64,000 nt of DNA. It comes from Rubrivivax sp. Lineage in GTDB: Bacteria; Pseudomonadota; Gammaproteobacteria; Burkholderiales; Burkholderiaceae_C. This document shows, piece by piece, positions 28,001-34,275 of the stretch (position 1 is its first letter; each line of letters opens with the position of its first letter). The notes under the pieces are model-generated. The model did no database searches. It was not told where the DNA came from and saw only the letters and a list, made by a program, of their open reading frames with translations. The position numbers and the translations under genes were made by a program. The stretch covers positions 1,658,001 to 1,722,000 of the forward strand of contig JAHBZT010000001.1 of the NCBI GenBank assembly GCA_019635315.1. The letters are read 5' to 3'.

Positions 28001-30503
28001 CGGACGCCACGGTGACCGCGGCCGTGTTCGCGAATGCCGCGGCATTGCCGACCGTCAGCGTCGCGGTGTCGTTGACCTGCACCGTGGCGCCGGTGGTCGT
28101 GCTGCTGATCTGGCTGGCCCCGGAGGCCGCGGTGATCGTGCCCGTGACGGCGACCGGGACGTTGACGTTGCCGCCGTCCGTCAGCGTCAGGCTGGCGGCG
28201 GTCAGCGCGCCGGGGGCGGAGAGGGCCAGGCTGCCCCCGAGCGACAGCGAGCCGATCCCGACGACGTTGTTGCCGATGTCGAAGACGCTGCCGGTGCCCA
28301 CCGTCACCGCGGCGGTGCTGCCGATGCGGTCGTTGTCATCGTTGCCCAGCACGAGAGAGCCCGAGGCCGGTGCGATCTCGACGGCGCTGATGCCGGACAT
28401 CGTGCCGCCGATCGTCAGCGTGCCGGCGCCGCCGGCCTTGCGGAAGGTGCCGTTGCCGGCGATCGTCGCCGAGGTCGCCACCGCGTCGGCGACGGTGACG
28501 TTGCCGCTGCGGTTGATCGCCAGCGTGCCGGCCGCATTGATGGTCAGCGCGCCACTGTTGGAGATCGTGCCGGTGGTGCTGCCGTTGCCCGCCTGCAGCG
28601 TGCCGCCGTCGATCGTGACGGTCGTGGCGGTCAGCGTGCCGGCCAGGACCAGCGTGCCGGCGCCGGCCTTCGTGAACGGAACGGCGCCGCCGATGTCGCT
28701 GCCGACCGTGCTGTCGCCGCTGAGTGTCCAGGTCGTGCTGCCCGCGCTGCGCGTGACGTTGCCGACGAAGCTCACCGTGCCGGCGCTCAGGTTGGCCTGG
28801 ATCGCGTGCGCGCCGGTGCCGCCGTTGTTGTTGAGCGTCAGCGCACCGCCGACGTCGAGCGCGGCGCCGACGGTCACGGCAGCGGCGGCGTTGCGCGTGC
28901 TTGCGCCGGGGTCGTTGGCCGAGAGCGTCAGGTCGCCGCCGACGGTGACGGGCGCACTGACGGCGATGGCGCCGCCGCCGCGCAGCGTCAGGCTGTTGGC
29001 GCTGCCGGAGTTGACCTCCGCATTGACGGTGACGTTGTTGTTGGCCTGCAGTTCGACGTTGCCGGCCGCGAGCTGGGCGACCAGCGCGCCGGCGGTGATG
29101 CGGCTGTTGACGCCCGGATCCGCGAAGTCGATGCCGCCGGGGCCGAGGTCGTCGCCGGGCGTGCCGTCGCCGTTGATGTCCGGGGCGCTGGCCTCGATCA
29201 GGATGTTGGTCGGGTCCAGCAGCAGGGTGCCGAAGCGTCCGGCGCTGGCCGTCAGGTCGGCGCTGCCGCGGTAGTCCAGGTAGCCCTTGCCCGAGACCTC
29301 GACCAGGCCGCCGTCGCCGCCTTGCGCACCGCCGCGTGCGGCCGCGTGGCCGGCAAAGCGCGTGGCGTCGTCGGACCAGACGATGACGCGCCCGGCGTCG
29401 CCCAGGTTCGTGGCGCTGGCGTCCAGCCGCGCCCCCGCGCGCACGCTGACCATGGCCGCGTTGCGCACGTCCGCGTTGGCGCCCTGGAAGTCGCCACCGA
29501 CGCGCACGCTGCCGCCCCCGGCCGTGCCGCTGGCGTCGATGCGCGCGCCGCCGTCGAGCAGGATCCGGTTCCCCTGGACCAGCACGTCGCCACCGCGGGT
29601 CCCCGCGCCGGCACCGCGCGCGTCCAGCGTGCCCGCGACGCGGGTGACGCCGTCGCCACCGCCGTCGATGACGATGCGGCCTTCGCGCACGCCCAGCGTA
29701 CGCGCCTGCACCACGCCTTCGAGGTTGAGCACCGTGTCGGTGAGGCCGGCGCGCGCCGCGGCCCGCAGGTCGGCCACGCCGCCGTCGGCACGCACCCGGC
29801 CCAGCATCTGCAGGCGCGACTCGAGCGCGTCGTTGCGCACGTTGAAGAAGACGAGGCCGTCGCCGTCCAGGTCGACCAGCACCTCGCTGGCAGCGGCGAG
29901 GCCGACGCGCGGCGCGGTGATGCGCCCGCCCATGTCCAGCTGCGGCGCGACGAGCACGACGCTGCCGTCGGCCCGGATGTCCCCGTCGGCACGCAGCGCG
30001 CCGGCGACGGCGCCGCGGCCCAGCTGCAGCCGGCCGGAGGCCAGCTCGTCCTGCATGATGACGAGCGTGCTGGCCACCAGCGAGCCGACGTCCACGCGCG
30101 AGCTGGCGCCGAAGACGATGCCGCGCGGATTGATGAGCCAGACGCTGCCGTTGCTGGTGAGCGAGCCGTAGATCAGCGACGGGTCGTCGCCGAGCACGCG
30201 GTTGAGCAGCACCGCGTCGCGCGAGGGCTGCCGGACGTCGACGCGTTCGCCGGCGGCGATCGAGAAGCTGGTCCAGTCCAGGCCGGCGCGCGGCGTGGTC
30301 TGCCGGATGTCCATGCGGCCCGCGGCGGGGCGCGAGACCGTTGCCTCGCCGAAGGTCGGCACCTCGCCCTGCGGCAGCGCGAAGCCGGCCGGCGCCGCGG
30401 CGGCCAGGCAGGCGGCGAGACTGATCGGGCGCAGCGCGAAGCCGTGCCGGCGTCGACCGGTGGCGGCGGCGGCACGTGCGGCTGGACGCAGGCTCGGATT
30501 CAT
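16011..30503 (-). CDS. giant two-partner-secreted filamentous haemagglutinin-like adhesin (TpsA)
   Basis: The uninterrupted frame encodes 4,830 residues. Residues 1-43 form a long signal peptide. The TPS secretion domain follows with its hallmark motifs NRVLG (101-105), NPRGIVFG (125-132) and SLVAST (141-146). The bulk, from about residue 450 to 4,450, is a beta-helix of roughly 90-residue repeats with the pattern GTLTLG..DRLAD.AAVTVA.GATLALGG. These resemble autotransporter-associated beta-strand repeats. The last 350 residues are non-repetitive and end in a Cys pair (ICPPAGTSLGCGP), spaced like the HMW1 anchor that keeps such adhesins on the cell surface. GAGGGG-type ribosome binding sequence precedes the ATG. 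It follows tpsB by 48 bp and should be secreted through it. Very large, acidic and repeat-rich, it probably mediates attachment or aggregation. Confidence 0.95.
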   Translation of the reverse strand: MNPSLRPAARAAAATGRRRHGFALRPISLAACLAAAAPAGFALPQGEVPTFGEATVSRPAAGRMDIRQTTPRAGLDWTSFSIAAGERVDVRQPSRDAVLLNRVLGDDPSLIYGSLTSNGSVWLINPRGIVFGASSRVDVGSLVASTLVIMQDELASGRLQLGRGAVAGALRADGDIRADGSVVLVAPQLDMGGRITAPRVGLAAASEVLVDLDGDGLVFFNVRNDALESRLQMLGRVRADGGVADLRAAARAGLTDTVLNLEGVVQARTLGVREGRIVIDGGGDGVTRVAGTLDARGAGAGTRGGDVLVQGNRILLDGGARIDASGTAGGGSVRVGGDFQGANADVRNAAMVSVRAGARLDASATNLGDAGRVIVWSDDATRFAGHAAARGGAQGGDGGLVEVSGKGYLDYRGSADLTASAGRFGTLLLDPTNILIEASAPDINGDGTPGDDLGPGGIDFADPGVNSRITAGALVAQLAAGNVELQANNNVTVNAEVNSGSANSLTLRGGGAIAVSAPVTVGGDLTLSANDPGASTRNAAAAVTVGAALDVGGALTLNNNGGTGAHAIQANLSAGTVSFVGNVTRSAGSTTWTLSGDSTVGSDIGGAVPFTKAGAGTLVLAGTLTATTVTIDGGTLQAGNGSTTGTISNSGALTINAAGTLAINRSGNVTVADAVATSATIAGNGTFRKAGGAGTLTIGGTMSGISAVEIAPASGSLVLGNDDNDRIGSTAAVTVGTGSVFDIGNNVVGIGSLSLGGSLALSAPGALTAASLTLTDGGNVNVPVAVTGTITAASGASQISSTTTGATVQVNDTATLTVGNAAAFANTAAVTVASGGTLTLGVAKQVATLDLTGTLGGDTFALTASGGITLRDGALVQTPTAGGTLTVSAGAGSATLQRASSAATVAVTTGTLLVDTGGSLDDAAAVTVAGGATLQVDAADAIGALVLAGTLDGAATLTTSTLTANGTAANIRSTLEVANNGSATVSSGTLTVGDGTTAGEITFAGAGTLEVDTGATLSFDRDGPITLATIGGAGGTLRRAGGSGALTLTGTAAAITSVVVDSGSFVLADGNDNRLNDNASVSVASAATFTLGTSNEQIGSLALSGTLGAATGVLTAGTYTLQGGSTVSGNLGSGAISTAGAGSVAFDGTASATTVNVANGTTLALGAAAALGSSAAVTVGSTATLDVGGASTIGSLTLTGTLTGSATLTTGTLTANGTGANIRSTLALSGTGTVTSGTLTVGDGATAGAISGGTLNVNTGATLAFDRDGPIALGSIGGTGGTLRRAGGSGALTLTGTAPSLTAVVVDSGSFVLADGSSNRLNNDADVTVAAGATFTTGNQNETVQSLVLAGTLSGTGALTADDYTLQPGAQVTSPIGSGDLVVSGAGSATLNATAGVATVNVGNGSTLVLGASSDLSGSADVTVVAGGTLTLGRNDTIDDLTLAGTLNGAFTLTASGGTTFQGGGRIEFGTVLTGGTLTTTGDATLAGRYDGGLVRINNGGILRLSADVIPTGGHIVDSANMQLLAGGTIQLELDETVNQLTGSGTVLGPGQLFSSVYVLDDDSVNNLTTGTLVSRNASRINGNVSVTGTATVETGTLTVGNGNNGGTLTAGGGIVVNAGAVLAYSRNGTVATAQAISGDGTLRQTGGNSGTGELQITGTATTAFVDIAGGTLSLAAGNDNRLSDTAAVTVTSGRTLRLDNAGETIATLNLAGTLSGVGTLTATTYNLNAGATASAALGTGTLNVAGNSTLAGTAGVGAVNVNAGTLTLGATNRFGNTPTLVIAGGARLLLDGDEAVGNATIAGTLDRSAAGNRLVASAAELQAGASVVADLTGGPLTVTGNATMSGASDAATVAVDAGTFTLGAANVLAAAADVTVAAGAGLAIGSNAQSVNAFTSAGALTGSATLQSATGYALNAGASVTANLGSGPLTVSGDASLTGTSASADVAIVGGTFTLTGDNRLAGVADVDVAAGATLALNGNLTMDLLNVAGSVSGSGRTLTASTTTLAAGAQFGANLGPGTLVVNGNAGLSGTAGIGALVINAGTLTLTGADRFTAAPAANVSGTLATGGSEALGSLVGSGDVVLGGGTLSVGDVTDGTFSGRILGSGNLRKTGIGTLELMGANAYSGSTQVAEGILWLNGDERLPDTTALTVDAGATLRAGSNETVAQVTIAGTLEGLGTLTAPTYALNGGTVVATAGLGAGALTSTGSSTLAGTSAAGTVQVDSGTLALAGAERLDDNADVTVASGATLAISADETVRSLTLAGTLDGMGFTLSTGDRATLQAGALVQANLGSGLLVVTGDAQLGGTSAAGSVDVQAGTLSLAIAERLFDTADVTVAAGATLSLGGAERVGTLTLAGTLASANQLDATTVTLQAGALVQADVAATTLLVQGDATLQGQALVASAQIDAGTLTLAQPERIADTAALTLAAGATLQLGSNDETVASAALAGTLAGSGTLTAATYTLDGATVAANLGSGALVVDGDSSLAGNAAVGSVTVNAGTLSLATANRFGAAPAADIAGTLATAGDETLGTLSGNGSVVLGGGTLTVGNATDANFGGSLSGTGALLKVGGSTLTLSGASSYDGATQVAAGTLVLVGDDRLPGTTALTVDPGATLALGGTQTVADLVLAGTLAGNGTLTAPTYALNGGTVGGTAALGAGALTSTGDSLLAGSAAAGTVQVDGGTLSLGAAERLDDNADVTVAAGATLALSADETVRSLTLAGTLDGMGFTLSTGDRATLQTGAQVLANLGSGRLDVIGDAQLGGTSAAGTVDVQAGTLSLAIAERLFDTADVTVAAGATLSLGGAERVGTLTLAGTLASANQLDATTVTLQAGALVQADVAATTLLVQGDATLQGQALVASAQIDAGTLTLAQPERIADTAALTLAAGATLQLGSNDETVASAALAGTLAGSGTLTAATYTLDGATVAANLGSGTLTTTGATALDGSAAATAINVLGGTLSLGAADRLADAASLTVAAGATLVLGGNDTVTSLSLSGTLDGNGTLTATAGHALAGGTVQAGAALGAGSLTSTGASLLAGTAAATTVNVDSGTLTLGSADRLADTAAVGVATGATLALGGNDSVGSLTLAGTLAGSGTLTAATYTLAGGTVDVPLGAGALASTGNSTLNAGAGATTVAIDGGTLLTGGADLLAASAAVSVAPGATLQLGGAQTLGSLAGGGDVDLGPATLTTGALADSSFDGRLLGSGGLTKVGAATTFSLGGTNAYSGATQVLQGTLRTTAANVLSDASAVTVASGATLEVGGNDGVASLALAGRVAGTGTLAAATYDLDGGTVDAALGAGTLTSLGSSQLNRSAAAGTVDVAAGTLTLGSGDLLDDAAFLRVAAGATLVLNGNDRVGAVDAAGTITGSGQLSASSYLLTGGIYNLDLGDGTLTSTGNSTFNGTSFATTVNVPSGRLTLAQPNTFRAQPAVTVSANAAMALAGDETFGSLGGGGDLELGGATLTTGSLGDSSFGGAISGTGGLTKVGAGTFALGGANLHTGPTRIEDGTLALAGTLASTTIDVTGGTLALAAADRLADNAAVTVGGGAVLTLAGNETVGSLVLSGLLGGSGTLTAATYLLDGGLVDADLGPGALTSRALGTLRGRSAATTLAVQTGTLTLTGDGRLTAGPAVDVAAGATLALGGDETFGALTGNGLVTLGAATLSTGALGDAAFGGSIDGVGGGLVKVGTGTVTLGGTNTYTGATRVTAGTLAVTGTLASATLQVEAGTLALGGADRLADNAAVAVAAGALMTLAGDDTIASLQLAGRLAGSGRLSAATYALDGATVEADLGSGTLSSRGSTQLAGRSDAGSVSIDDGTLTLGAAARFGALPALAIAAGATLATTGDETLGSLAAAGTLSGTGTLNAATYALDGANVGIALGSGALASRGSTLLAQPSAADSVAVETGTLTLQPAARLTASPAVTVAGGATLALGSDQTMGLLAGAGTVSLGTTTLTTGARGDSTFAGTLAGSGGVVKAGSSRFVLEGASTYTGTTRVTAGTVALGGTLASASVLVDAGTLALGAAERLADGATLGVAARAAVTLAGDETVAAVQLAGRLGGTGTLAATTYALDGATVEADLGRGTLTSRGASRLDGRAGANSVAVDAGTLTLGAAARLADDAALAVATGATLALGGDDSVASLALAGTLGGSGTLSAATYALDSGEILADLGSGRLTSRGDSTLAGRAAVGEVTVTGGTLTLTAADRVTAAPAVDVSGGAMLAMGGAQTFGTLTGSGGVLLGNHELTTGGAGDSRFAGVIAGSGGLRKEGDTSFTLTGANTYTGITTVAAGMLRVGDGGSAGSLASSGYELAGRLVFDRSDEVTLAQPVAGSGGVTQAGSGRLRFGGGNKTYTGDTLVARGELATLGDEQLPDGGVVRVDAPARLALGGGETLRALEADGPVVLAGDLTAAEDLRLRAAVTVPGNQALTLSGRVIEALDDGNRWGSSLAIDARGRVELASGREAGVARDLVLGRVTVADGGRVDAGTLELSAASTVGGGLLELVSSSAARIVAPPPEADGKQAVGLPIAFADDEVRQTGGEIRVAAGAGLRIAVAEGASVQLLAAGNEVLGELSVLSGAEGSAWTERSTPGSFAGPTQNYALQGRVRIAGSTLVVGGSGVEADLVAISADRLTTVGDARIVARLPFDNTVGTAASLPALTLELTPTAFAINYPYGQPGAEIRVDIGSRALGNRTLPIDAGYLTVLPRGGAQGSTAVLLSGPQVAVGGYRFFFDGAGIQGEIPVFYNGLLPVTPAVENSISATVSVSESARKQRFEEAVRTENVAVRLRAGVIAEVGPGRPATEGSQGLRLPQICPPAGTSLGCGPGN
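21696..22595 (-). repeat. long repeat copy 1 inside the adhesin gene
   Basis: This block recurs at 23070-23969, an offset of 1,374 bp or exactly 458 codons. The first 480 bp differ at only about three positions; similarity then falls gradually towards the right end. It encodes five of the roughly 90-residue repeat units. Near-identity at the DNA level, including third codon positions, implies a recent duplication or gene conversion. The right boundary is approximate. Confidence 0.85.
23070..23969 (-). repeat. long repeat copy 2 inside the adhesin gene
   Basis: This is the second copy of the 458-codon block, matching 21696-22595. The reading frame is kept across both copies. Confidence 0.85.
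26559..26720 (-). repeat. secondary duplication copy 1 inside the adhesin gene
   Basis: About 160 bp here recur at 27297-27458, 738 bp (246 codons) away, with moderate divergence. It marks a second, older duplication scale near the N-terminal side of the repeat domain. Confidence 0.65.
27297..27458 (-). repeat. secondary duplication copy 2 inside the adhesin gene
   Basis: This matches 26559-26720 at an in-frame offset of 246 codons. Confidence 0.65.
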
Positions 30504-30551
30504 CTCGGTCCCCTCGGGCGCTGGCAGGTGGTGGCGGCCGCGCTCGCCTCG

Positions 30552-32291
30552 TCAGTTGAACAGCATCGCCGCCTGCAGGTAGACGCGCACCTTCTTGCGC
30601 TCGTCCTCGCTGCTGGCCTCGCCCGCCACGGGGCGTGCGACCGACAGGCGCAGCGCATACTCGTTCGGCCGCACCCAGGCCAGACCGAGGCCCACGCCGC
30701 CGAAGTCGGCGTGGTTGGCGCGCGCGTTGGGGTCGGCGCTGCCGCGCGGGCGGTAGCGGTACTGCACGTAACCGCCGTCGGCGAAGACGCTGAAGACCAT
30801 CTCGCGCGCGATGCGGCCGAGCCAGTCCTCCGGCGGCAGCACGCGCAGCTCCAGCGTCGCGACGACGCCGATGTCGCCGGTGCCCTCGCCGGTGGCGAAG
30901 GCGCGCACGCCGTCCGGGCCGCCGATGCGGAACTGCTCGGTGGTGTCCAGGTTGTTGGCCGCGTACTGGCCGCGCAGCGCGGCATACAGCAGCGCGCGGC
31001 CGGTGACCAGGTCCTGCAGCCGCGTGAAGCCGTAGTTCAGCTTGGTGTAGCGCTCGTCGTCGTCCAGCGCCGGGTTGCGGCCGTCGGGATACTTCAGCTG
31101 GCCGGAGGCCACGCTCAGCTCGTAGGTGTTGACGCCACCGCCGAGCAGGCTGTCGCGGAAGTCGCCGGTGGTGCCGAGCACCACCGCGTCGACGCTCTTG
31201 CGCGCGCGGCCGTTGAGGTTGCGGTCCTCGTACTGCTTGTGCTCCAGCGACAGCAGCGCGAACAGGTTCAGGTTGCGGGCGCGCACCACCGGGTACAGGC
31301 CGTAGGCGTTGACGGTGGCGGCGGTGCCGTTGAGGTCGAGCGGAAACTGCTCCTTGTCGAGCTGGTAGCGCACGCCGGAGATCGAGGCGCCGAGCTTGAA
31401 GCCGTCGCTGCCGACCGGTGTCGTGTAGCCCAGCAGCGCGAAGGCCAGCCCGCCGGTGTGCGAGGCCAGCGCGTTGGCGGTCAGGCCGTCGCCGCGGCCG
31501 AAGGGACTGTTCATCTGCAGCAGGCCCGACAGCCGGTACTCGCCCAGCGGCTTGGAGCCGTTGGTGTCGAGCTCGACCTTGCCCGCCCAGACCGCCTCGG
31601 GCAGCGGCGTGACGACCAGCGTCGCCGTGCCCGGCTGGCTGCCGGCGCGCACCTCGAAGCGCGTGCTGATGCCGCGCAGGTCATTGACCAGGTAGACGAC
31701 GCGTTCGACGTCGCGCACGCGCAGCACGCTGCCCGGTCGCAGGCGCGCCAGGTAGGCCTCGACGACCTCGCGCTGCACCGGCAGGCCGTCGCGCCAGTTG
31801 AGCTCGACGCGGTCGAGCCGGCCCTCCAGCACCGCGATGCGCACGATGCCGTCGGCCGGCGTCTGCTCGGGCAGGTAGGCGTAGCCGAGGTAGTAGCCCA
31901 GCTCGCGCTGCAGGAAGCGCGTGACCTCGGCGGCGGCGCGTGCCAGGTCCTCGAAGCTGCGCTGGGTGCCGACGTAGGGCTGCGTCAGCGCCGGCAATGC
32001 GGCGCGCAGCGCGGCCGGCGCGTCGTCGTCGACCACGTAGGCGCGCACGTCGAGCCGGATGTCGTCCTCGGGCTTGCCGAGTTCGCGCGGCGGCTCGCGG
32101 CGCGGCCGGGGGTCGGCGGCGTCGGGCTGGCGCAACGGCGGCGCCAGCCCGGACGGCGGCGGCACGACCTCGGGCGTGCGGATCGGCTGCGCGAAGGCCG
32201 GCAGGCCCGCCGCGGCCAGGGCCCAGGTGACGACGGCCCAGATCGCGGCCAACGACTGGCGCCGACGGGCCGCCCCCAACTTGCACGCCAT
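30552..32291 (-). CDS. two-partner secretion outer-membrane transporter (TpsB, ShlB/FhaC/HecB family)
   Basis: The 579-residue protein is the outer-membrane pore that exports the adjacent adhesin. Residues 1-34 are a Sec signal peptide ending AFA. A proline-rich linker (about 37-68) corresponds to the plug-helix region. Two POTRA domains span about 75-230 (RLDVRAYVVDDD, then the VLEGRLDRVELNW strand). The rest is a beta-barrel with alternating aromatic strands, including the conserved RIGGPDGVRAF motif in the channel loop. It ends in a hydrophobic strand closing with LFN. The ATG at 32291 has GAGGGG seven bases upstream. tpsB-tpsA-caspase gene spacing (48 and 24 bp) indicates one operon. Confidence 0.95.
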   Translation of the reverse strand: MACKLGAARRRQSLAAIWAVVTWALAAAGLPAFAQPIRTPEVVPPPSGLAPPLRQPDAADPRPRREPPRELGKPEDDIRLDVRAYVVDDDAPAALRAALPALTQPYVGTQRSFEDLARAAAEVTRFLQRELGYYLGYAYLPEQTPADGIVRIAVLEGRLDRVELNWRDGLPVQREVVEAYLARLRPGSVLRVRDVERVVYLVNDLRGISTRFEVRAGSQPGTATLVVTPLPEAVWAGKVELDTNGSKPLGEYRLSGLLQMNSPFGRGDGLTANALASHTGGLAFALLGYTTPVGSDGFKLGASISGVRYQLDKEQFPLDLNGTAATVNAYGLYPVVRARNLNLFALLSLEHKQYEDRNLNGRARKSVDAVVLGTTGDFRDSLLGGGVNTYELSVASGQLKYPDGRNPALDDDERYTKLNYGFTRLQDLVTGRALLYAALRGQYAANNLDTTEQFRIGGPDGVRAFATGEGTGDIGVVATLELRVLPPEDWLGRIAREMVFSVFADGGYVQYRYRPRGSADPNARANHADFGGVGLGLAWVRPNEYALRLSVARPVAGEASSEDERKKVRVYLQAAMLFN

Positions 32292-32492
32292 GCCGACCCC
32301 TCGATCGCCTGATGTGTTGTCGGAGCATGTTACCGATGCGCACTGCTTTGCGCCATCGTTCGCTGTCCCACGTGCGGGGGACGCACCGGCCCCGCTGCTG
32401 CACCAGCTTTCGGGCCACGCCGCGCCGTGACCGGTGTCCCGGATCACCAGTGAATCTGGGGCTTCTCAGCGCGACGTGTTCTTGCGACACTC

Positions 32493-32507
32493 CGGCGCCT
32501 CGCTTGC
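32493..32507 (+). promoter_or_regulatory. possible sigma-54 promoter for the T6SS cluster
   Basis: CGGCGCC-TCGC-TTGC keeps the GG-N10-GC spacing and the TTGC half of the -24/-12 consensus, about 70 bp before tssA. The -24 half has mismatches and the region is GC-rich, so chance is a real alternative. No sigma-54 activator is encoded in the window. Confidence 0.2.
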
Positions 32508-32577
32508 CGTGGCGTCGCTGCACGCCGCGTCGCGCGGGGTCCCGCGGTCCCCCTTCCGGAATGTTCCCGCCGCCTCG

Positions 32578-33639
32578 ATGACCGACCTCGACAACGCCGA
32601 CGCCCGCATCGCCACCTGGCTGCAGCCCCTGGACGACGCGGCGGCGCCCTGCGGGCCGGATCTCGAGTACGACAACGCCTTCCTCGAACTCACGCAGGCG
32701 GCCGCGGGTAAACCCGAAAGCGAGATCGGCGAGTCCAAACGCGCCGCCGAGCCACCGGACTGGCCACGCGTGGCCGAGCTGTCCGAGGAACTGCTGGACC
32801 GCTCGCGCGACCTGCGCATCGCCACGTTCTGGCTGCGCGCCGGGCTGCACCTGCACGGTTGGCGAGCGCTGGCGCCCGGGCTGAGGCTGGTCAACGGGCT
32901 GCTGCGCGATCTCTGGGACGGCGTGCACCCGCTGCCGGATCCCGACGACGGCGACCCGTATGGCCGCGTCAACGCGCTGACCGTGCTGCGCGACCACAAC
33001 GGACTGCTCGCCGACCTGCGCGCGGCGCGTGTCGTGCGCGACCGCGCCGTCGGCGAGCTCGACGGGCGCGCGGTGGAACTGGCCGCCGGCATCGCCGAGC
33101 CGCTGTCCAGCGAGACGGTGCCGCCGCTGGACCCGCAGCGCCTGATGGTCGCCGCGGCCGTCGAACGGCAGCCGGCGCTGCGCGCCGATGCGCTGGAGGC
33201 GTTGACCCTGGTCGGCGAGCTGACCAAGCTGGCCCAGGAACGGCTGCCCGGCGACGCGCCCGACTTCAAGCCGCTGCTGCTGCTCGTGCGCGCGGTGGCC
33301 GCGCTGATGCCGGCCGAGGCCGTGGCGGGCGAGGACGGCGCCGACGAGGACGGTGGCGACGCCGGCGAGGACGGTGCACCTTCCCGGGGCGGCAAGCGCG
33401 GCCTGTCGGGCAGCGTCAACTCGCGCGAGGAGGCGCTGCGCGCCATCGACCTCGTCTGCGAATACCTGGAGCGCGCCGAGCCCACCAACCCGGCGACGCT
33501 GTTCCTGCGCCGCGCCCGCCATCTGGTCAACCACAACTTCCTGCAGCTGATGAAGGAATTGGCGCCGGACGCGCTGCCCGAGGTGGCGCGCATCGTCGGC
33601 GTCGATCCCGACACGGTGGAGACGCCGCAGAACCCGTGA
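32578..33639 (+). CDS. tssA: T6SS protein TssA (ImpA family)
   Basis: TssA coordinates baseplate docking and sheath/tube polymerisation in the cytoplasm. The 353-residue product has the N-terminal ImpA domain (about residues 10-150: CGPDLEYDNAFLEL, LRIATFWLRAGLHLHGW, LRDLWDGVHPLPDPDDGDPYGRVNAL). An acidic, Gly-rich linker lies at about 245-280, and the C-terminal helical end carries NPATLFLRRARHLV and FLQLMKELAP. The ATG at 32578 is used because translation upstream of it is low-complexity. It is the first plus-strand gene after the divergent adhesin locus and leads the T6SS operon. Confidence 0.94.
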   Translation: MTDLDNADARIATWLQPLDDAAAPCGPDLEYDNAFLELTQAAAGKPESEIGESKRAAEPPDWPRVAELSEELLDRSRDLRIATFWLRAGLHLHGWRALAPGLRLVNGLLRDLWDGVHPLPDPDDGDPYGRVNALTVLRDHNGLLADLRAARVVRDRAVGELDGRAVELAAGIAEPLSSETVPPLDPQRLMVAAAVERQPALRADALEALTLVGELTKLAQERLPGDAPDFKPLLLLVRAVAALMPAEAVAGEDGADEDGGDAGEDGAPSRGGKRGLSGSVNSREEALRAIDLVCEYLERAEPTNPATLFLRRARHLVNHNFLQLMKELAPDALPEVARIVGVDPDTVETPQNP

Positions 33640-33722
33640 ACGGACCGCGCGGGCCTTGACGAATCCGCGCAGTTACAGGAAAACCTCGTTTTCACCTCGA
33701 CCCTGCACTTTCAGGAGCTTGC

Positions 33723-34220
33723 ATGAGCAGCAGCCAGAAATTCATCGCCCGCAACCGCGCCCCGCGGGTGCAGATCGAATACGACGTCGAGGTCTACGGG
33801 GCCGAGAAGAAGGTCCAGCTGCCCTTCGTGATGGGCGTGCTCGCGGACCTCTCGGGCAAGCCCGCCGAGCCGCTGGCGCCGGTGGCCGACCGCAAGTTCC
33901 TGGAGATCGACGTCGACAACTTCGACGCGCGCATGAAGGCCATGAAGCCGCGCGTGGCCTTCCAGGTGCCCAACACGCTGACCGGCGAGGGCAACCTCAG
34001 CGTCGACATCACCTTCGAGAGCATGGACGACTTCAGCCCCGACGCGGTGGCGCGCAAGGTCGACTCGCTGAACAAGCTGCTCGAGGCGCGCCAGCAGCTG
34101 CAGAACCTGGTCACCTACATGGACGGCAAGGGCGGCGCCGAGGAACTGATCGGCAAGCTGATGAACGACCCCGCGCTGCTGGGCACGCTGGCCTCGTCGG
34201 CCAAGCCGTCCGAAGGCTGA
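33723..34220 (+). CDS. tssB: T6SS contractile sheath small subunit TssB (VipA)
   Basis: The 165-residue protein pairs with TssC to build the contractile sheath around the Hcp tube. It begins with the typical SSSQKFIARNRAPRVQIEYD segment. It contains VDVDNFDARMKAMKPRVAF and the conserved DDFSPDAVARKV helix, and ends in the C-terminal region that interlocks with TssC. AGGAG precedes the start by five bases. It is followed by tssC after 55 bp. Confidence 0.97.
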   Translation: MSSSQKFIARNRAPRVQIEYDVEVYGAEKKVQLPFVMGVLADLSGKPAEPLAPVADRKFLEIDVDNFDARMKAMKPRVAFQVPNTLTGEGNLSVDITFESMDDFSPDAVARKVDSLNKLLEARQQLQNLVTYMDGKGGAEELIGKLMNDPALLGTLASSAKPSEG

Positions 34221-34275
34221 GGCCTCCACCCCGTCGCGAACCCGATTTCCGCAGGATCCGCAGGAGAAACCGAAC

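Noticed and set aside
17000-28900. Regularly spaced repeats that could suggest a CRISPR array
   Set aside because: The units are about 270 bp, stay in one reading frame and encode beta-helix repeats. There are no short identical repeats with unique spacers.
25959-32312. A 2,117-codon open frame on the plus strand opposite the adhesin and tpsB
   Set aside because: It is the antisense shadow of GC-rich, repeat-rich genes on the minus strand. It has low-complexity Arg/Ala/Gln composition and no family motif.
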